Below are positions 24,153 to 35,198 of a DNA stretch of 54,227 bases, in pieces. This stretch comes from Phaeoceros laevis (Eukaryota > Anthocerotophyta > Anthocerotopsida > Notothyladales), in NCBI GenBank assembly GCA_049999765.1, contig JBNGIQ010009435.1, positions 45,844-100,070 on the forward strand. Reading direction: 5' to 3'. The notes under the pieces are model-generated. The model saw nothing but the letters and a program-made list of their open reading frames with translations, searched no databases and was not told the origin of the DNA. Position numbers and translations under genes: made by a program. The number at the start of each line of letters is the position of its first letter. Positions within the stretch are counted from its first letter, which is position 1.

Positions 24153-26277
24153 GGCCTTTATAAATTAATCTATTTTTTTGCAGTTCAGTATCATCTAGCA
24201 TTTGAGAGACGCCCCTTACAAATTCATCTCTAGTGGCTGGAATAGGTTACTTCGATTGTACCATAAAACTAGGATGGGAGGGCATTCGTAGGATGACTCT
24301 ACGAGGGCGAGGTGAGTTAGGTTTAGGTCGTGATTAGGTGTTTGGGGTGTAAGTGAATTTAACGCGTACATTTACAAGGTGCGACGTGTCCACATTCTAC
24401 AGCCGAACGGTAGCTCGACAGGAACCAACTACAAACTGGTAGGCACGAGTTCATTTCCTTTTCACTAGACTTCGAGACCCGCACAGTTTGCCGCAAGTAA
24501 ACCTCNNNNNNNNNNAGTTTGCCGCAAGTAAACCTCTTACTCTAGAACTATGTCCTAACGCAGTAGTTGCCTGAATAATGCCTTTCACACGCCGTACCTC
24601 ATGCTTCATAACATGTACATTATGCACTAAAGGTGGACGGGGAGCATATTCCCGGCCTCGGGACCAAGTTTAAGTGCATCAATGGATGGGGAGCTTGGGG
24701 AGCAAGTTTCTATTCATCAATACTTGCAGTGTGCTCTATAGACCGCATAGCTGCTGAAACAGGCCCCTGATATAATGCAAGTTCCCAGCACAATTGGAGA
24801 ATCTCCTAGACTGTCTATGTGCAATGTTGTCATCTCCTAGGCTTGCTATGTGCAATGTTGTCTCATGTATTACTCCAACCAGACAAGATTGCGACAGAAT
24901 ACCCAGAAATCCTTGCAAACGCCTTGTCATAGTAACTAACAGCCTTGAATACCTGGCATTCAAATCTTCACAAGCATGCCCCACGTTGAAGTTTTGGTAA
25001 GGATTCGCGCAAAAGTCTTTTCCGATCCAGTTATTAATCAGACATGGATCGCAATTACACCATGCGACAGAACATCTAGAAATCCTTCCTCTGTCTCAGC
25101 AAACGGCTTATCAAATACATCACTCGAGACTCCACCAGACTGCTCGGGAATTTCTGCAAAGGCAGGAGCATCGAAAATCAGTCTCGTTTCTTGAGCATAT
25201 GAGCACAAACTATCGAATAAACATGAACAGCTTCAGAAATCAAAAGGATTCTGCAAAGAAGTTCCTGCATGATTGAGTACAACGCGCCATCAATTTAAGT
25301 CCATTTAACGCGTACGTTTAGCAAACATGAAGATGTTAGAAGCGTACATGTTATGGAATAAAAAGTTTGGAACCGAGTTGCTCGTTACATAAACAAGATT
25401 GAGCACATTACGTAAAAAGATTGCATAAAAACTGTAGTTTTGGAATGAAAGAGTCGAAACTAGGTGATATGAGAACGAGTCCGCAATGAAGTTCTTGCAT
25501 GCACGAGTCCTCCTTCAGAAAGTGCCTCAGACCCTGAATTCGGTCCGCTGAGTATAGCAACAGCAGGTTGCTAAACTCGGATTCGAGATCTGACCTATAC
25601 CAGATGGTCACTATGATGGTGCTGCCCCTGTTCTGGTGGTGGATCAGTTCGTCCAAAAGCTCGCTCAATGTCTTGTGCCTCTCATGTTCCGTATCTCCAG
25701 TTCTGGAAGCCGCTGCAACTTGTGCAACTCCCGTATTCAGCGAAACCAACGAAATGTTGCTCATGGTAGGTCACAAGTTGCAGCCACTCCCGTATTCGAC
25801 GAAACCAACAAAATGTCCATATTAGCGTGTCAGTCTATGTGAACTGTTAATATAAGTTAGATAGGTTTGCCTCTAAAATTTTGTGCAAGTGTTGGAGCTC
25901 TACAGGAGGGCAAGCAACTACATTCAGGGATCGTCAAAAGAGGGCCACTTGAAGGTGACAACGTGGAGCAATGATCTGAAAAAGTGCAAAGTATGCCTCC
26001 GTCATTGAGTTCCTGCTGCAGGTAGTAGCTACTATTACACAAATAAAGACAAGGTATATTAGTAACAATGCTGTGAAATTTCCTGTTGCAGGTAGTACTA
26101 GTGTTACATGAATTTTGGTGAAGGCAAGCTGTACGGTAGGCAACATAACAAGCTCCTTGTGGATTTCTTTTTTCAGAGAGTCCAGGAGTGTTTTTATTTC
26201 CCAACCTCTCTTGCTTCAAGGCTTCGAAGGCAGTTGCATAGTGAGCATCTATGGCCTTGATTATTTTGTTGATTCGA
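24153..26277. other. Intergenic, no gene recognised; contains a spurious 10-N gap
   Basis: No coding block with recognisable motifs. A minus-strand frame at 25764-25408 (118 codons) has no known domain. Small local duplications occur near 24800-24860 (TCTCCTAG..CTATGTGCAATGTTGT twice) and 25715-25800 (ACTCCCGTATTC..CGAAACCAAC twice). The 10-N gap at 24506-24515 is flanked on both sides by the same 21 bp. Confidence 0.55.
24485..24536. other. Ten-N gap flanked by identical 21-bp ends (probable false gap)
   Basis: AGTTTGCCGCAAGTAAACCT plus C lies directly before the Ns (24485-24505) and again directly after them (24516-24536). The simplest reading is two contig ends that overlap by 21 bp but were scaffolded with a fixed-size gap instead of being merged. 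Confidence 0.85.
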
Positions 26278-27170
26278 TGATGTGGATCAGCGTGCTGATG
26301 TGCACCATTCTGTCTGTGCCCGCTATGTTCCTGTCAATCCATGTCTTCGCTGCCACTAGGAGTTGTGTTAGCAGTAGCTTCCTCAGAGGTTTTGAAACTG
26401 CTGCTCTGCACATACAAGATCTCCGGATCCAAGGTCTTCTTCACAATGGGAGTAGCCTTGACTCATTTGGTGCTCTACCGATGGTGCTCCAGTGCGAAGG
26501 CAGCGAAATTGACTGCAATACGTAGCATGTAGTGACACACGAATGCTCTTGGAAACCTTGTGAGTATCTTGGTTCTCTTGCGCAATGGCTGGTTGTATAC
26601 TTTGGTGAATACATCTTCGAACCCATCTTTCAGCTCTTCATTCTAGTAGGTATTGCGCTTCATGATGTATCTGGAGCCATACGATCGAAAGTATTTTGTT
26701 AACATGTTGTTGGGCACCTGTTTGCAGAGCTTCTGCTTCATGCCGAGCTCCAGACCCTGATAGGGCAGCTGCCGGTTCCAGAAGTTGATGTCCTCTCTCT
26801 CTGTTGGATCACTCTTCGACTGCGTCTGAAGCCTTGTCCGCTTACGAATCGGCTTGTCCTCTGTTGTGGTCTCCTTTCCTGTGGTCGCTATTTGTTTGTT
26901 GGCATCTGGACTGCTTGTGGAGTCCGAGCTGTTGTCCATAGCAAGCGGCACATCTTGGTCCTTGGTGAACTTGAGGTAGGCCTTGTACCGTGCCGGAGTC
27001 ATGCGCACTGTGTCAGACATAGCGAGTGCAGGCGGGAGTGCTGTATGTTCGCAAATATCCTGTAGGTTGCTAAGATTGTTCTGCTAGGATTGCAGCCTCG
27101 TTCTCTTTCAAGATGAATTTTGATCCCTAGAAGCCCCCGAAGATGTCCTTGGCGATGCCCTATGTGAGTA
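26278..27170 (-). pseudogene. R1 unit, copy 1: unidentified protein gene, inactivated
   Basis: This block is a close copy of 29415-30310. The minus-strand frame starts at MSDTVRMTPARYKAYLKFTK (ATG at 27020) and continues through KQKLCKQVPNNMLTKYF. It stops at TAG near 26644, where copy 2 has Trp in the same context (TGG to TAG), and the remainder (NEELKD..F..VFTKVYNQPL, about 26640-26280) is recognisable. I do not recognise the family. The protein is basic and hydrophilic with a Ser/Thr-rich linker and no signal or membrane segment. A related first exon in another frame (MTRESYDAYLAFTEEEEKQK, about 27310-27240) lies just upstream, hinting at a third, older copy. Confidence 0.6.
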
Positions 27171-28125
27171 GGTGTGCCTTAAAGTTGGTTGCACAAGCAT
27201 TGGATCCGAAGGTTCGCACTCCGCCGTCCCAGATTTTGCGTGATCTGACAATTTCTGCTTCTCCTCCTCTTCAGTGAAGGCGAGATACGCATCGTAGCTT
27301 TCTCGTGTCATAAGAGCGGTTTTACGCAGTCTGCAGTCTGAGTTCCTCCTTGACACTAACTTGGAAGACAGCCGGGGCTGGCCACAGCCAGGAAACATCA
27401 ATGTGGAGCATTCCGAAACATGTGTAGCCAAAACCCTAAGTTGTTGTATGGGCCGATGCTGACTGTTTTGGAATCCCACTTTGTTCAGTTCGGTGCATGC
27501 ACACATGTGCACATGCGCATGCGCATGCACCAAACATATGTATGTGCATAGATTAGTTGAGTGTTGAAAAAGTGACAGACGTGGCAAAAGAATGGGAAAG
27601 ATACAAATGAAGTAACCTGAGTAAGTGAAAGACATGAAAGCCCTCGCTTCGTGTAGAGCAGCATTGAATGGAAGATACGCTCAAGGTCAGGCAAAACAGG
27701 GATTGATTTTGTGGAGAAATCAAGAACTTGCATGAGGAGATGGCGCGTTGTTCCTACATGTCTTTGTTGGCAACTTTATTCGGAACCTTGTTCGACATAG
27801 TAAAACAAGGTCTTCCGCCAGACGTTGCAAAATGGGAGACTCAAGAGACTTTAAAAGTGGATACTTTCAAATCTATCAACAGTAATATGACAGATAGTTT
27901 GTTGAGCCGTCGAATAACCAAAGTTGCGGGGGTATCACTATCATTATCACTGGTAGCTTCCCAAAAATAGAATCCGTTTAGGTGATTCAGAAAGCGGTGT
28001 GGATCGTAGAATTCACCTATGGAGATGCATGGCAATTCTATGTTTCGGATCAATTATTGTCCATGCTCAATCTATAAAATCAAACGTGTTCTTTATCAAC
28101 ATTACGCCAAGTAATCATAAGAAGA
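27171..28125. other. Spacer between R1 and R2 of the first unit, absent from the second unit
   Basis: In the second unit R1 passes into R2 with only a few bases between (near 30310-30318), so this segment of about 955 bp is either an insertion here or a deletion there. It holds a relic frame (MTRESYDAYLAF..) at its left and a 38-bp strictly alternating purine-pyrimidine tract at 27493-27530. No other gene is recognised. Confidence 0.6.
27493..27530. repeat. 38-bp alternating purine-pyrimidine tract (Z-DNA prone)
   Basis: Every step alternates purine and pyrimidine, mainly GC, CA/TG and AT steps, with the repeated word GCATGC. Such tracts favour left-handed DNA under supercoiling. It may simply be a microsatellite. 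Confidence 0.8.
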
Positions 28126-29014
28126 GGTGAAAGAAACGCGTCCATTCGCACATTAAAGGCCTCATGATAGACAGGTGTTACGAAACATGCTAGTTCGGGA
28201 GCGGGCTTCCGGAACGTGTTAGTTCCGGAACGGACTCCACGAAACAGGCTACTCCGGGAGTGGGCTTCTGGAAGGTGTCAATTCCGGAATAGACTTTATG
28301 AAACAGACTACTTCCGGAACGAGCTACATCCGGAACAGCTACACGTGGCAAGCTAGTAGCAGTTAGGAATGCGGCTACTGCCGCAACGGGCTACGTTCAG
28401 AACAGATACACATGGCAGGCTAGTATTAGTTAGGAATGCGGCTACTGCCAGAACGGGCTACATTCGGAACGGCTACATGTTGCAGGCTAGTAACAGTTAG
28501 GAATGCGGCTACATGTTGCAGGCTAGTAACAGTTAGGAATGCGGCTACTGCCGGAACGGGCTACGTTCGGAATAGCTACACGTGGCAGGCTAGTAGCAGT
28601 TAGGAATGCGGTCGAATTAGAATGTTGTGGAACTGTATGAACGGCATATTTAATGTAACCCCAGACGGCCGGAAGAGGCAGAGGGTTTTGGAGGCCATAG
28701 CAGTGTGTCAAACATGGACACAACCTTTCCACATGTTTGACACAACCTTTCCACGAGAGTTAGAGGATGGTTTGAAAATTGCTCAACCTCCTGAAGGATC
28801 ATCTGTGGATAGACATCAACAGATCGAAGCACTGTTGCAAGAATTCCAAGACTTGGACACCTACAAAATTGCCATAATTACAAATGAACCTACCAGCATC
28901 GCACTTGTAGGATAAGTTGACAGCGTCCAAGAAGCGAGCCCGCACCATTGCTTTTGAGAAGAGACGACAACTGTTTCAACCAGCCGGTTCCTCTTGGTTT
29001 TCTGTTACTGATCA
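28126..29014 (+). repeat. R2 unit, copy 1: minisatellite, AT-rich element and start of an unidentified ORF
   Basis: From TCATGATAGACAGGTGTTAC onward it matches 30340-30850. The order is a region rich in TTCCGGAA-type words, the 67-bp minisatellite (28322-28611), a TATA-like GGCATATTTAATGTAACC (about 28640-28657), then a plus-strand reading region ending KKRARTIAFEKRRQLFQPAG before the assembly gap. Repeats, TATA-like box and coding start in this order would suit a promoter, possibly of an LTR, but I cannot name the element. Confidence 0.7.
28322..28611 (+). repeat. 67-bp minisatellite, about 4.5 units
   Basis: Units follow the pattern GGCTACTGCCGGAACGGGCT / ACGTTCGGAAC / GGCTACACGTGGCAGGCTAG / TAGCAGTTAGGAATGC, 67 bp in total, with one internal 36-bp short unit (about 28505-28542). 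Several units contain CACGTG, an E-box/G-box core. The second R2 copy has under two units, so copy number changes readily. Confidence 0.9.
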
Positions 29015-29414
29015 NNNNNNNNNNNNNNNNNNNNNNNNNNNNNNNNNNNNNNNNNNNNNNNNNNNNNNNNNNNNNNNNNNNNNNNNNNNNNNNNNNNNNN
29101 NNNNNNNNNNNNNNNNNNNNNNNNNNNNNNNNNNNNNNNNNNNNNNNNNNNNNNNNNNNNNNNNNNNNNNNNNNNNNNNNNNNNNNNNNNNNNNNNNNNN
29201 NNNNNNNNNNNNNNNNNNNNNNNNNNNNNNNNNNNNNNNNNNNNNNNNNNNNNNNNNNNNNNNNNNNNNNNNNNNNNNNNNNNNNNNNNNNNNNNNNNNN
29301 NNNNNNNNNNNNNNNNNNNNNNNNNNNNNNNNNNNNNNNNNNNNNNNNNNNNNNNNNNNNNNNNNNNNNNNNNNNNNNNNNNNNNNNNNNNNNNNNNNNN
29401 NNNNNNNNNNNNNN
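29015..29414. other. Assembly gap of 400 N
   Basis: The gap separates R2 copy 1 from R1 copy 2, so the junction between the two tandem units is not known. It also truncates the plus-strand ORF of R2 and the minus-strand ORF of R1. Confidence 0.95.
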
Positions 29415-30310
29415 CGATGATGTGGATCAGCGTGCTGATGTGCACCATTCTGTCTGTGCCCACTATGTTCCTGCCCATCCATGTCTTCGTTGCCACTAGA
29501 AGTCCCGTTTGCAGTAGCTTCCTCAGAGGTTTCGGAACTGCTGCTCTGGACTTGCACAATCTCCGGATCCAAGCTCTTCTTCGCAATGGGAGTACCCTTG
29601 ATTCTTTTGGCGCTCTGTAGATGGTGCTCCAATGCGAAGGCAGCGAAATTGACTTCAATACGTAGCATGTAGTGACACATGAATGCTCGCGCAAACCTTG
29701 TGAGTACCTTGGTTCTCTTGCGCAGTGGCTGGTTGTAGACTTTGGTGAATATGTCTTGGAACCTGTCTTTCAGCTCTTCATTCCAGAAGGTGCTGCGCTT
29801 CATCAGGTATATGGAGCCATACGGTCGAAAGTACTTTGTCAACATGTCGTTGGGCACCTGTTTGCAGAGCTTCTGCTTCATGCTAGCCTCCAGACCCTGA
29901 TGGGGCAGCTGCTGCTTCCGGAAGTTGATGTCCTCTCTCTCTCTGTTGGATTGTCCTCTAAAGAGCACTGCTGGTTTGGCGAGTCCACAGTAAATCTTGG
30001 CATGGACCGTTTAAAGGGTGTGGTCTCGTTTCTTGTGGACACCGTCTCTTTTTTTGCATCTGGAGTGTTTGTTGAGTCCGACTTGTTGTCCACAGTAAGC
30101 GGCAGACCTTGCTCCTTGACGAACTTACGGTATGCCTGGTACTCTGCCGGAGTCATGCGCACTGTGTCAGCCATAGCGAGTGCAGGTGGGAGTGCTATAT
30201 GTTCGCAGATATCCTGTGGGTTGCTAGGATTGCAGCCTCATTCTCTCTCGAGATGAATTTTGATCCCTAGAAGCCCCCCGAGATGTCCTTGGCGATGTCC
30301 TAGGTGAGTA
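29415..30310 (-). CDS. R1 unit, copy 2: unidentified protein, 3' part lost in the gap
   Basis: The minus-strand coding region begins at MADTVRMTPAEYQAYRKFVK (ATG 30174). After a shift near 29950-29970 it continues as QKLCKQVPNDMLTKYFRPYG, MKRSTFWNEELKDRFQDIFT, RFARAFMCHYMLRIEVNFAA and a Ser/Glu-rich tail, running into the gap. Compared with copy 1 it keeps the Trp codon that is a stop there. No known domain is recognised. The 5' flank (30175-30310) is also shared with copy 1. It could be a lineage-specific gene or a transposon-encoded protein; duplication together with a minisatellite favours the latter. Confidence 0.5.
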
Positions 30311-30317
30311 AAGGCCC

Positions 30318-30850
30318 TAGTTCATTGAAGGGCTCATGATAGACATGTGTTACGAAACATGCTACTTTGGGAGCGGGCTTCCGGAACGTGTTAGTTCCAG
30401 AATAGAATATAAGAAACAGACTCCTTCCGGAACGAGCTACATCCAGAACGGCTACACGTGGCAGGCTAGTAGCAGTAAGGAATGCGGCTACTGCCGGAAC
30501 GGGCTACGTTCGGAACGGCTACACGTGGCAGGCTAGTAGCAGTTAGGAATGTGGTTGAATCAGAACGTTGTGGAACTGTATTAATGAGATATTTAATCTA
30601 ACCCCAGACGGCTGGAAGAGGCAGGCACGGCCATAGCAATGTTTCAGGAGACCACCTCCGCCTTCGTAAACATGGACAAGAAACCCCATTTTCTCCTGGA
30701 CATGGATCCAACCTTCCCACCCCTACCAGCATCACACTTGCAGGATAGGTTGACATCGTCCAGGAAGCGAGTCCGCACCATTGGTTTTGAGAGGAGACGA
30801 AAATTGTTCCGACCAACCAGTTCCTCTTGGTTTTCTAGTACTGAATGATG
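30318..30850 (+). repeat. R2 unit, copy 2, with shortened minisatellite
   Basis: Parallel to 28150-29014: GCTCATGATAGACATGTGTT, then CCGGAACGTGTTAGTTCC, under two units of the 67-bp repeat (about 30434-30551), the TATA-like GAGATATTTAATCTAACC (about 30586-30603) and a reading region SRKRVRTIGFERRRKLFRPT that is homologous to copy 1. Here the frame ends soon after (TGA near 30848). The intact flank after 30850 shows no continuing repeat. Confidence 0.7.
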
Positions 30851-31380
30851 TCTTGGCGCAGATCATGCACAAAGATCTTCAAAGAGGCCAAGGTCTGCTG
30901 CAACTCTGGAGGATTCGAGTTCGGTGGCCGCAAAAGCTTTTTTCAACGCTTCGAGCCAAATAGCACGCCAGGTACGAACCCAATTCCGATGGCCCCTTTC
31001 GCTTACACCACCGTTTTTGTGTGAAATTTCACGAAGTCTCGAGACCACTGGTGGGCATGCGCACCTTGCAAGAAAAATTCTACCTGCAAACGCTTTCTAG
31101 TTTTCTAACCCCAAAGTACATCAAAACTCTTTTGGCAGCAGACCCATGGCGTTTTTGCTGGCGACAACTCCCAAGGGGAGACGGCTCTGCCGGGGAACAT
31201 TCTTGGTTCCCTCCCACCCGGCCTACCGGCCATGAAGCGTACCGCTTCGAGGACGGTAGGACGCTATCCAGGTCCCAAATCTGGTTATCAAAAGGTTTCA
31301 ACTTTCCAACTTTCCATGAAGTGACTGTAGCTGACAAGCCACGAACAGTTCGCAAAACTAAAACATAACACAGTTTCGCC
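30851..31380. other. 3' flank of the GDSL gene; no separate gene supported
   Basis: A plus-strand frame at 31021-31368 (115 codons, Trp/Arg-rich) exists but shows no recognisable domain. The GDSL gene on the minus strand ends at 31381, so the right part of this interval is probably its 3' untranslated region. Confidence 0.45.
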
Positions 31381-33688
31381 TCAAAGAATCCACTCGGCTA
31401 GGTGGCTGACATTTGAAGGAAAGCAATCCTCCTCAACTCCCCCCCAAATACGAGCGCTAATGAACAAATTAGCTTTATCCGTGGGATGATATTCATCCCA
31501 CCAGAGGAAATCCTCGGGATCAGCGCACGCCTCGGTTACCAAGGCACATGGCAGTGCTCCTCCAAACTTCTGAACCCCACAGCATGCTGTGTTCGCTGTT
31601 AAGAACCCTACACTCCATCAGCACCGCAGGCGTGAGCCAAGCAAGAAACCTTAAACTGTGTTTTCATTTGGCGGCTATGTAGTGGTATATGGAAGCTCAC
31701 CATAAGAATCAGGATTGAGAGTTATCCTGAACAGAATGTCAAAGACGTTACCGAAGACGACGCGCGCACCGAGCAGTTGCAAGTTCAGCCGGACAACCTG
31801 TACTGTCAAACAGTCACAATAACAAACTGACTACAGCTGTAACAGTCAGGAAATAAGTTGAAGAATGACATTGATAATAAGTTAATAACCTCTTCTTTTA
31901 AATCTCCGTTAAACTTCTGCACCAAATTGTTGACAGGCAGGATGCAGCTGCCATCCTTGCTGTCCCACGCATACAAATAGTGAGGTGTACATCCAAGAGG
32001 ACCAATGCCCATCACAGCAAATTTTCTAGCGCCAACCAAGTACATGCTCTGAACATAAAGCAACCAATCAAGTGAATTGTTAGGAGTCCAAAAACTTTTC
32101 ACAGTTACAGACTTGAGGTGGCGAAACTTCTGCTTATCCGCGGACTGACCTGGATTTGCCTTGAAAGCTCTGAGACCAGCTGACTGCTGTAAGTCTCTAT
32201 AGGCTCAACGGTGCTGTTGTGGTTAATCTCAGCGGCTGTGAAGTTAAGCAAGTAGTTGTGCAGGAAGTCATTGCTGCCTATGGAGATGTAGAATATCGAG
32301 TGTGAAACTAGATGAGCTGTGCCGCTGGAACCAATGGTTAACTTCAGTTTCTCTACCACATTCATGAAGTTGTGGACTTGTTGTGCAAACGTTATTCTGG
32401 CTCCCTGCATAAGATTATAGTGATAGACCACCGAACCGTTATAAAATCCTAGTTCTTGCTGAACTTGCTAGTCCTACGACCAGCACAAGACAACAATCCA
32501 CAGCTAGCTTCACCTTTAATGTCCAGTTTACTCACCAGGTCATATCCGCTAAGATCAAATATTCCAGCACCGGCGGATGCGAAGTTTATCCCGTGCAAGA
32601 AATCATTCACGTTCGCAAGCTCCAAATAAGGCCGAATAAGAGGGAGTCCAAGAGCATCCGCTGTGTCCACAACATACAAGCCAGTTCATGATCACCCTCA
32701 ACAAGTTGTGCGGAGCCATAGTCACCTGGAAAATTCGACATTGTCTCCCAGCGAGTGTCTTGAGTGCGTAACGGAGATGTAAAGCAGAAGTTCAGTTTGC
32801 GTACCTAGGTAATCAGCGCTGAGCCTGCCATTACTGAATCGCCCTGTCGGCTGATGTGTGTCGAAGTCCAGTCCATACGGTTTATGCTTGGCATTAGCCA
32901 AACTTCCAAACAGTTTGGCATTATTTCCGGCATCTGCTGTGGAGTCACCAAATATGAAGAGGGCTACCACTGTGCTGTTCTTTGGTGGAGTCAGGTTGTA
33001 GCTGTGGAGAACAGATCCGGAGTCGTTCAATGCTGGCACAATGAGATAGAATTTCAGACATGAGCGCACACTGGGATAACAGCTCCGATGCAGCCTAATG
33101 AAAGTGTGCCCCCAAGACGTCAGGTGATAGAGCAAGCCGAAAGGCTAGGGGAAGCTCACTTCTATGTTTGGTCGGCTGCACACTGATGTTCGAAGCCACA
33201 GAAGGAGAATTTCCTGATCCTAGGGGATCTTCTGACCCTTGAGATGGAAATTCTGTTTGGTTATGCGGGTAGAATGGACTCGTTTCGTTGTTGAACAGTT
33301 GCGCAATCATGTTGACCTCCACATCTGTGCCGAGGTCATAATCTGAAGATCGAAGTTTTGAAGTAGGCCCGCTAGCAGCCTGCCGTGGCCGCTTGAACAC
33401 TGTAGATCTTTGATCAGAAACAAGCGTCTTGGGAGAAAGTTGTTCTGTGGCAGGAGCCGGGTGCTGAGAGAGTGGAGCCACGTCAATCACCTCACCAAGC
33501 TGCGAAGCGCAATAGTTGAGATCTTCTTGGTCGCCAGATTGCACGCAAGCAGCAACTGCCACAGACTTGTTGGTCTGCATAGTGAGAAATAAGTAGGCAG
33601 CCACCGTAACGAGAAGATTTCGGCTCCACCCTAGCATTTCTGGGGACCCGTTCGTCCTCCAGTAAATCAACCCACCGGGGACTGCCAT
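31381..33688 (-). CDS. GDSL esterase/lipase (SGNH hydrolase) with long N-terminal extension, 535 aa
   Basis: Seven exons on the minus strand: 33688-33160, 33032-32805, 32660-32536, 32404-32150, 32048-31890, 31797-31701, 31595-31381; all junctions are GT/AG and the sum is 1608 nt in phase. Blocks of the plant GDSL family are complete: FIFGDSTADAGNN (nucleophile Ser about 207), NFASAGAG (block II Gly), ISIGSNDF (block III Asn), GPLGCTP and WWDEYHPT (Asp about 498, His about 501). Exon positions resemble land-plant genes of this family. Typical members are about 350-400 aa with a signal peptide right before the catalytic block; here about 190 residues precede it, with a hydrophobic segment near residues 25-36 (LLVTVAAYLFLT) and a Ser/Pro/Asn-rich stretch. 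A type II membrane anchor is possible. Substrate cannot be told (cutin-like, acyl or carbohydrate esters). Confidence 0.93.
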
Positions 33689-34189
33689 AAGAGTCTATGA
33701 CAAAACACAGTGCGTATACGTTTGGTGAATTCTGAGCAAATTCTGTGCATATACGCAGGTGGAGCAAGAGATCCGATCCAGGTCCTGCGAAGGACGGTAA
33801 GCAAGTGCACTACCGAGCCGAGACTTCTACTGCTGTAAATACGTAGTAGTGTGGAGGCAGAAGCTCGATCCACTGGTTCCGGAGGTGCTCCGAGACCAGC
33901 GACTGCAAAAGCGGCCTCGGAGGCTTACCACGGCTGCAAATTAGAGCCTGCAGAACAGCGTAGGCAGCGCGACAAGTGTTATCACGCCGGACACTTCATT
34001 ATCGGGAGGACTCGAAGTAATAAAATCAATCAGGCCCATTTCACACCGACGTGACATGTACCCTGCCCACGGTTCTGATTGGGTTGTTCATTTGCCCAAA
34101 ATGTCGCGAGTGAGTTGGCATACACGTATGCACGCTTTTTTTGTGTCAAAGGTTTGAGGCCCGGTTCACACGTTCACACAAGGGTATAT
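33689..34189. other. Upstream region of the GDSL gene; no gene seen
   Basis: Contains the 5' region of the GDSL gene. A repeated phrase (ATACGTTTGGTGAATTCTGAGC / AAATTCTGTGCATATACGCAGG) lies near 33710-33760. No other feature is recognised. Confidence 0.5.
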
Positions 34190-35060
34190 GGTATCGGGGA
34201 GGCACAAACGGAAATACACCACCATGATCGTGGCGTCTCATGGCCCATTCACATAGCCTTTTGGGCACCAACCACGGTCACCGCGCAGCTCCGCGCGGCC
34301 CCGGCCATCACGGGGTAAACTAAAAGAAGGGTTGACGCGCGGTCGCCGTCGCGGCTAGCCCGACCGGGCCCTCTTCTGGCTGAAAGTAACCGGACCACGC
34401 CATCGCGGGTGGCGCCTTGCGATCCCGGGCACTTAGGCGAAATATTAATAGGAGCACTTATAGCGCCTATTATTTCGCCTAGCATTTCGGTAAGTAAGCG
34501 CGAGAACACTCTTGTCGCACGCTCATTTTTTTCACGCTATTCGAGCGCCCTACAACCTAGAACACTCTTGGATGGTACAACTACATCGGATGACAAGAAC
34601 TCCAACAAGAAAAAAAAGAGGGATCCATGTTCTTGACAAAGCAAAGCACTTGGAGGCTAGGGCCAAACCCCAACGACACTACAAGGAAAATGTTTCAAGC
34701 TTCGAATGCACGAAGGCTTGGAGGGTACGACCAAACACCAACGCCACTCGCGAAAAAATGTTTGAAGTTGCCACGAAGTGTGGGCACAGTCCGGGATGCA
34801 TTAAGGAATAAGTATACCGGGCAGCCCGGGTCGATGCCCGCCATACGACCAGCCCCCTTCCTGCGCGGTGACGGTGGTGACCGGGCGTTTGTCATTTTGT
34901 GAAAAGAGGACCGGAAAAAAACGGGGGCCCGTTCTTTTCGGCCTGCCGCGCGGTGAGCGCCCCAGGCTATGTGAATGGGCCATCAACGACCGTGGCTTGA
35001 GACGCCGCGTGGGCCAAATTCTCCACCATGGCAAGGCGACGAAGTCACACCAAAAGTAAT
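34190..35060. mobile_element. GC-rich element with long imperfect inverted repeats
   Basis: ATGGCCCATTCACATAGCCT at 34240-34259 recurs as its exact reverse complement at 34964-34983, and the flanking blocks (GAGACGCC, CCACCATG, and CCGCGCGG/TGAGCGCC-like words) are also inverted with indels, giving arms of over 100 bp around a core of about 700 bp. GC content is visibly higher than in the surrounding DNA. The core has a partial hairpin (AGGCGAAA...TAATAGG at 34435-34452 against CCTATTATTTCGCCT at 34466-34480) and a two-fold imperfect repeat (about 34650-34770). No target duplication could be fixed, so the exact ends and class (foldback or MITE-like) are open. Confidence 0.6.
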
Positions 35061-35198
35061 TGGGCTTGGCACGTGGGGCCTGGTATTGGAGTTACGAGCA
35101 ATATTTAGCATGGGTTAATTACTAGCTCGTTCATAAACTAAAATATCGTGTCCTTTCGCATTCATCGTGCAACATTCGTCCTATTTCCTTGCATACTC

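Noticed and set aside
27310-27410. tRNA gene or CRISPR-like array in the R1 spacer and elsewhere
   Set aside because: No cloverleaf with A and B boxes and no regular spacer-repeat pattern was found; repeats here are tandem minisatellites of a eukaryotic genome.
31021-31368. A 115-codon plus-strand gene
   Set aside because: No recognisable domain, and it overlaps the 3' untranslated region expected for the GDSL gene on the other strand.
31478-31502. Palindrome GTGGGATGATATTCATCCCAC as a possible regulatory site
   Set aside because: It lies in the last GDSL exon and encodes the catalytic WWDEYHPT block on the minus strand; coding constraint explains it.
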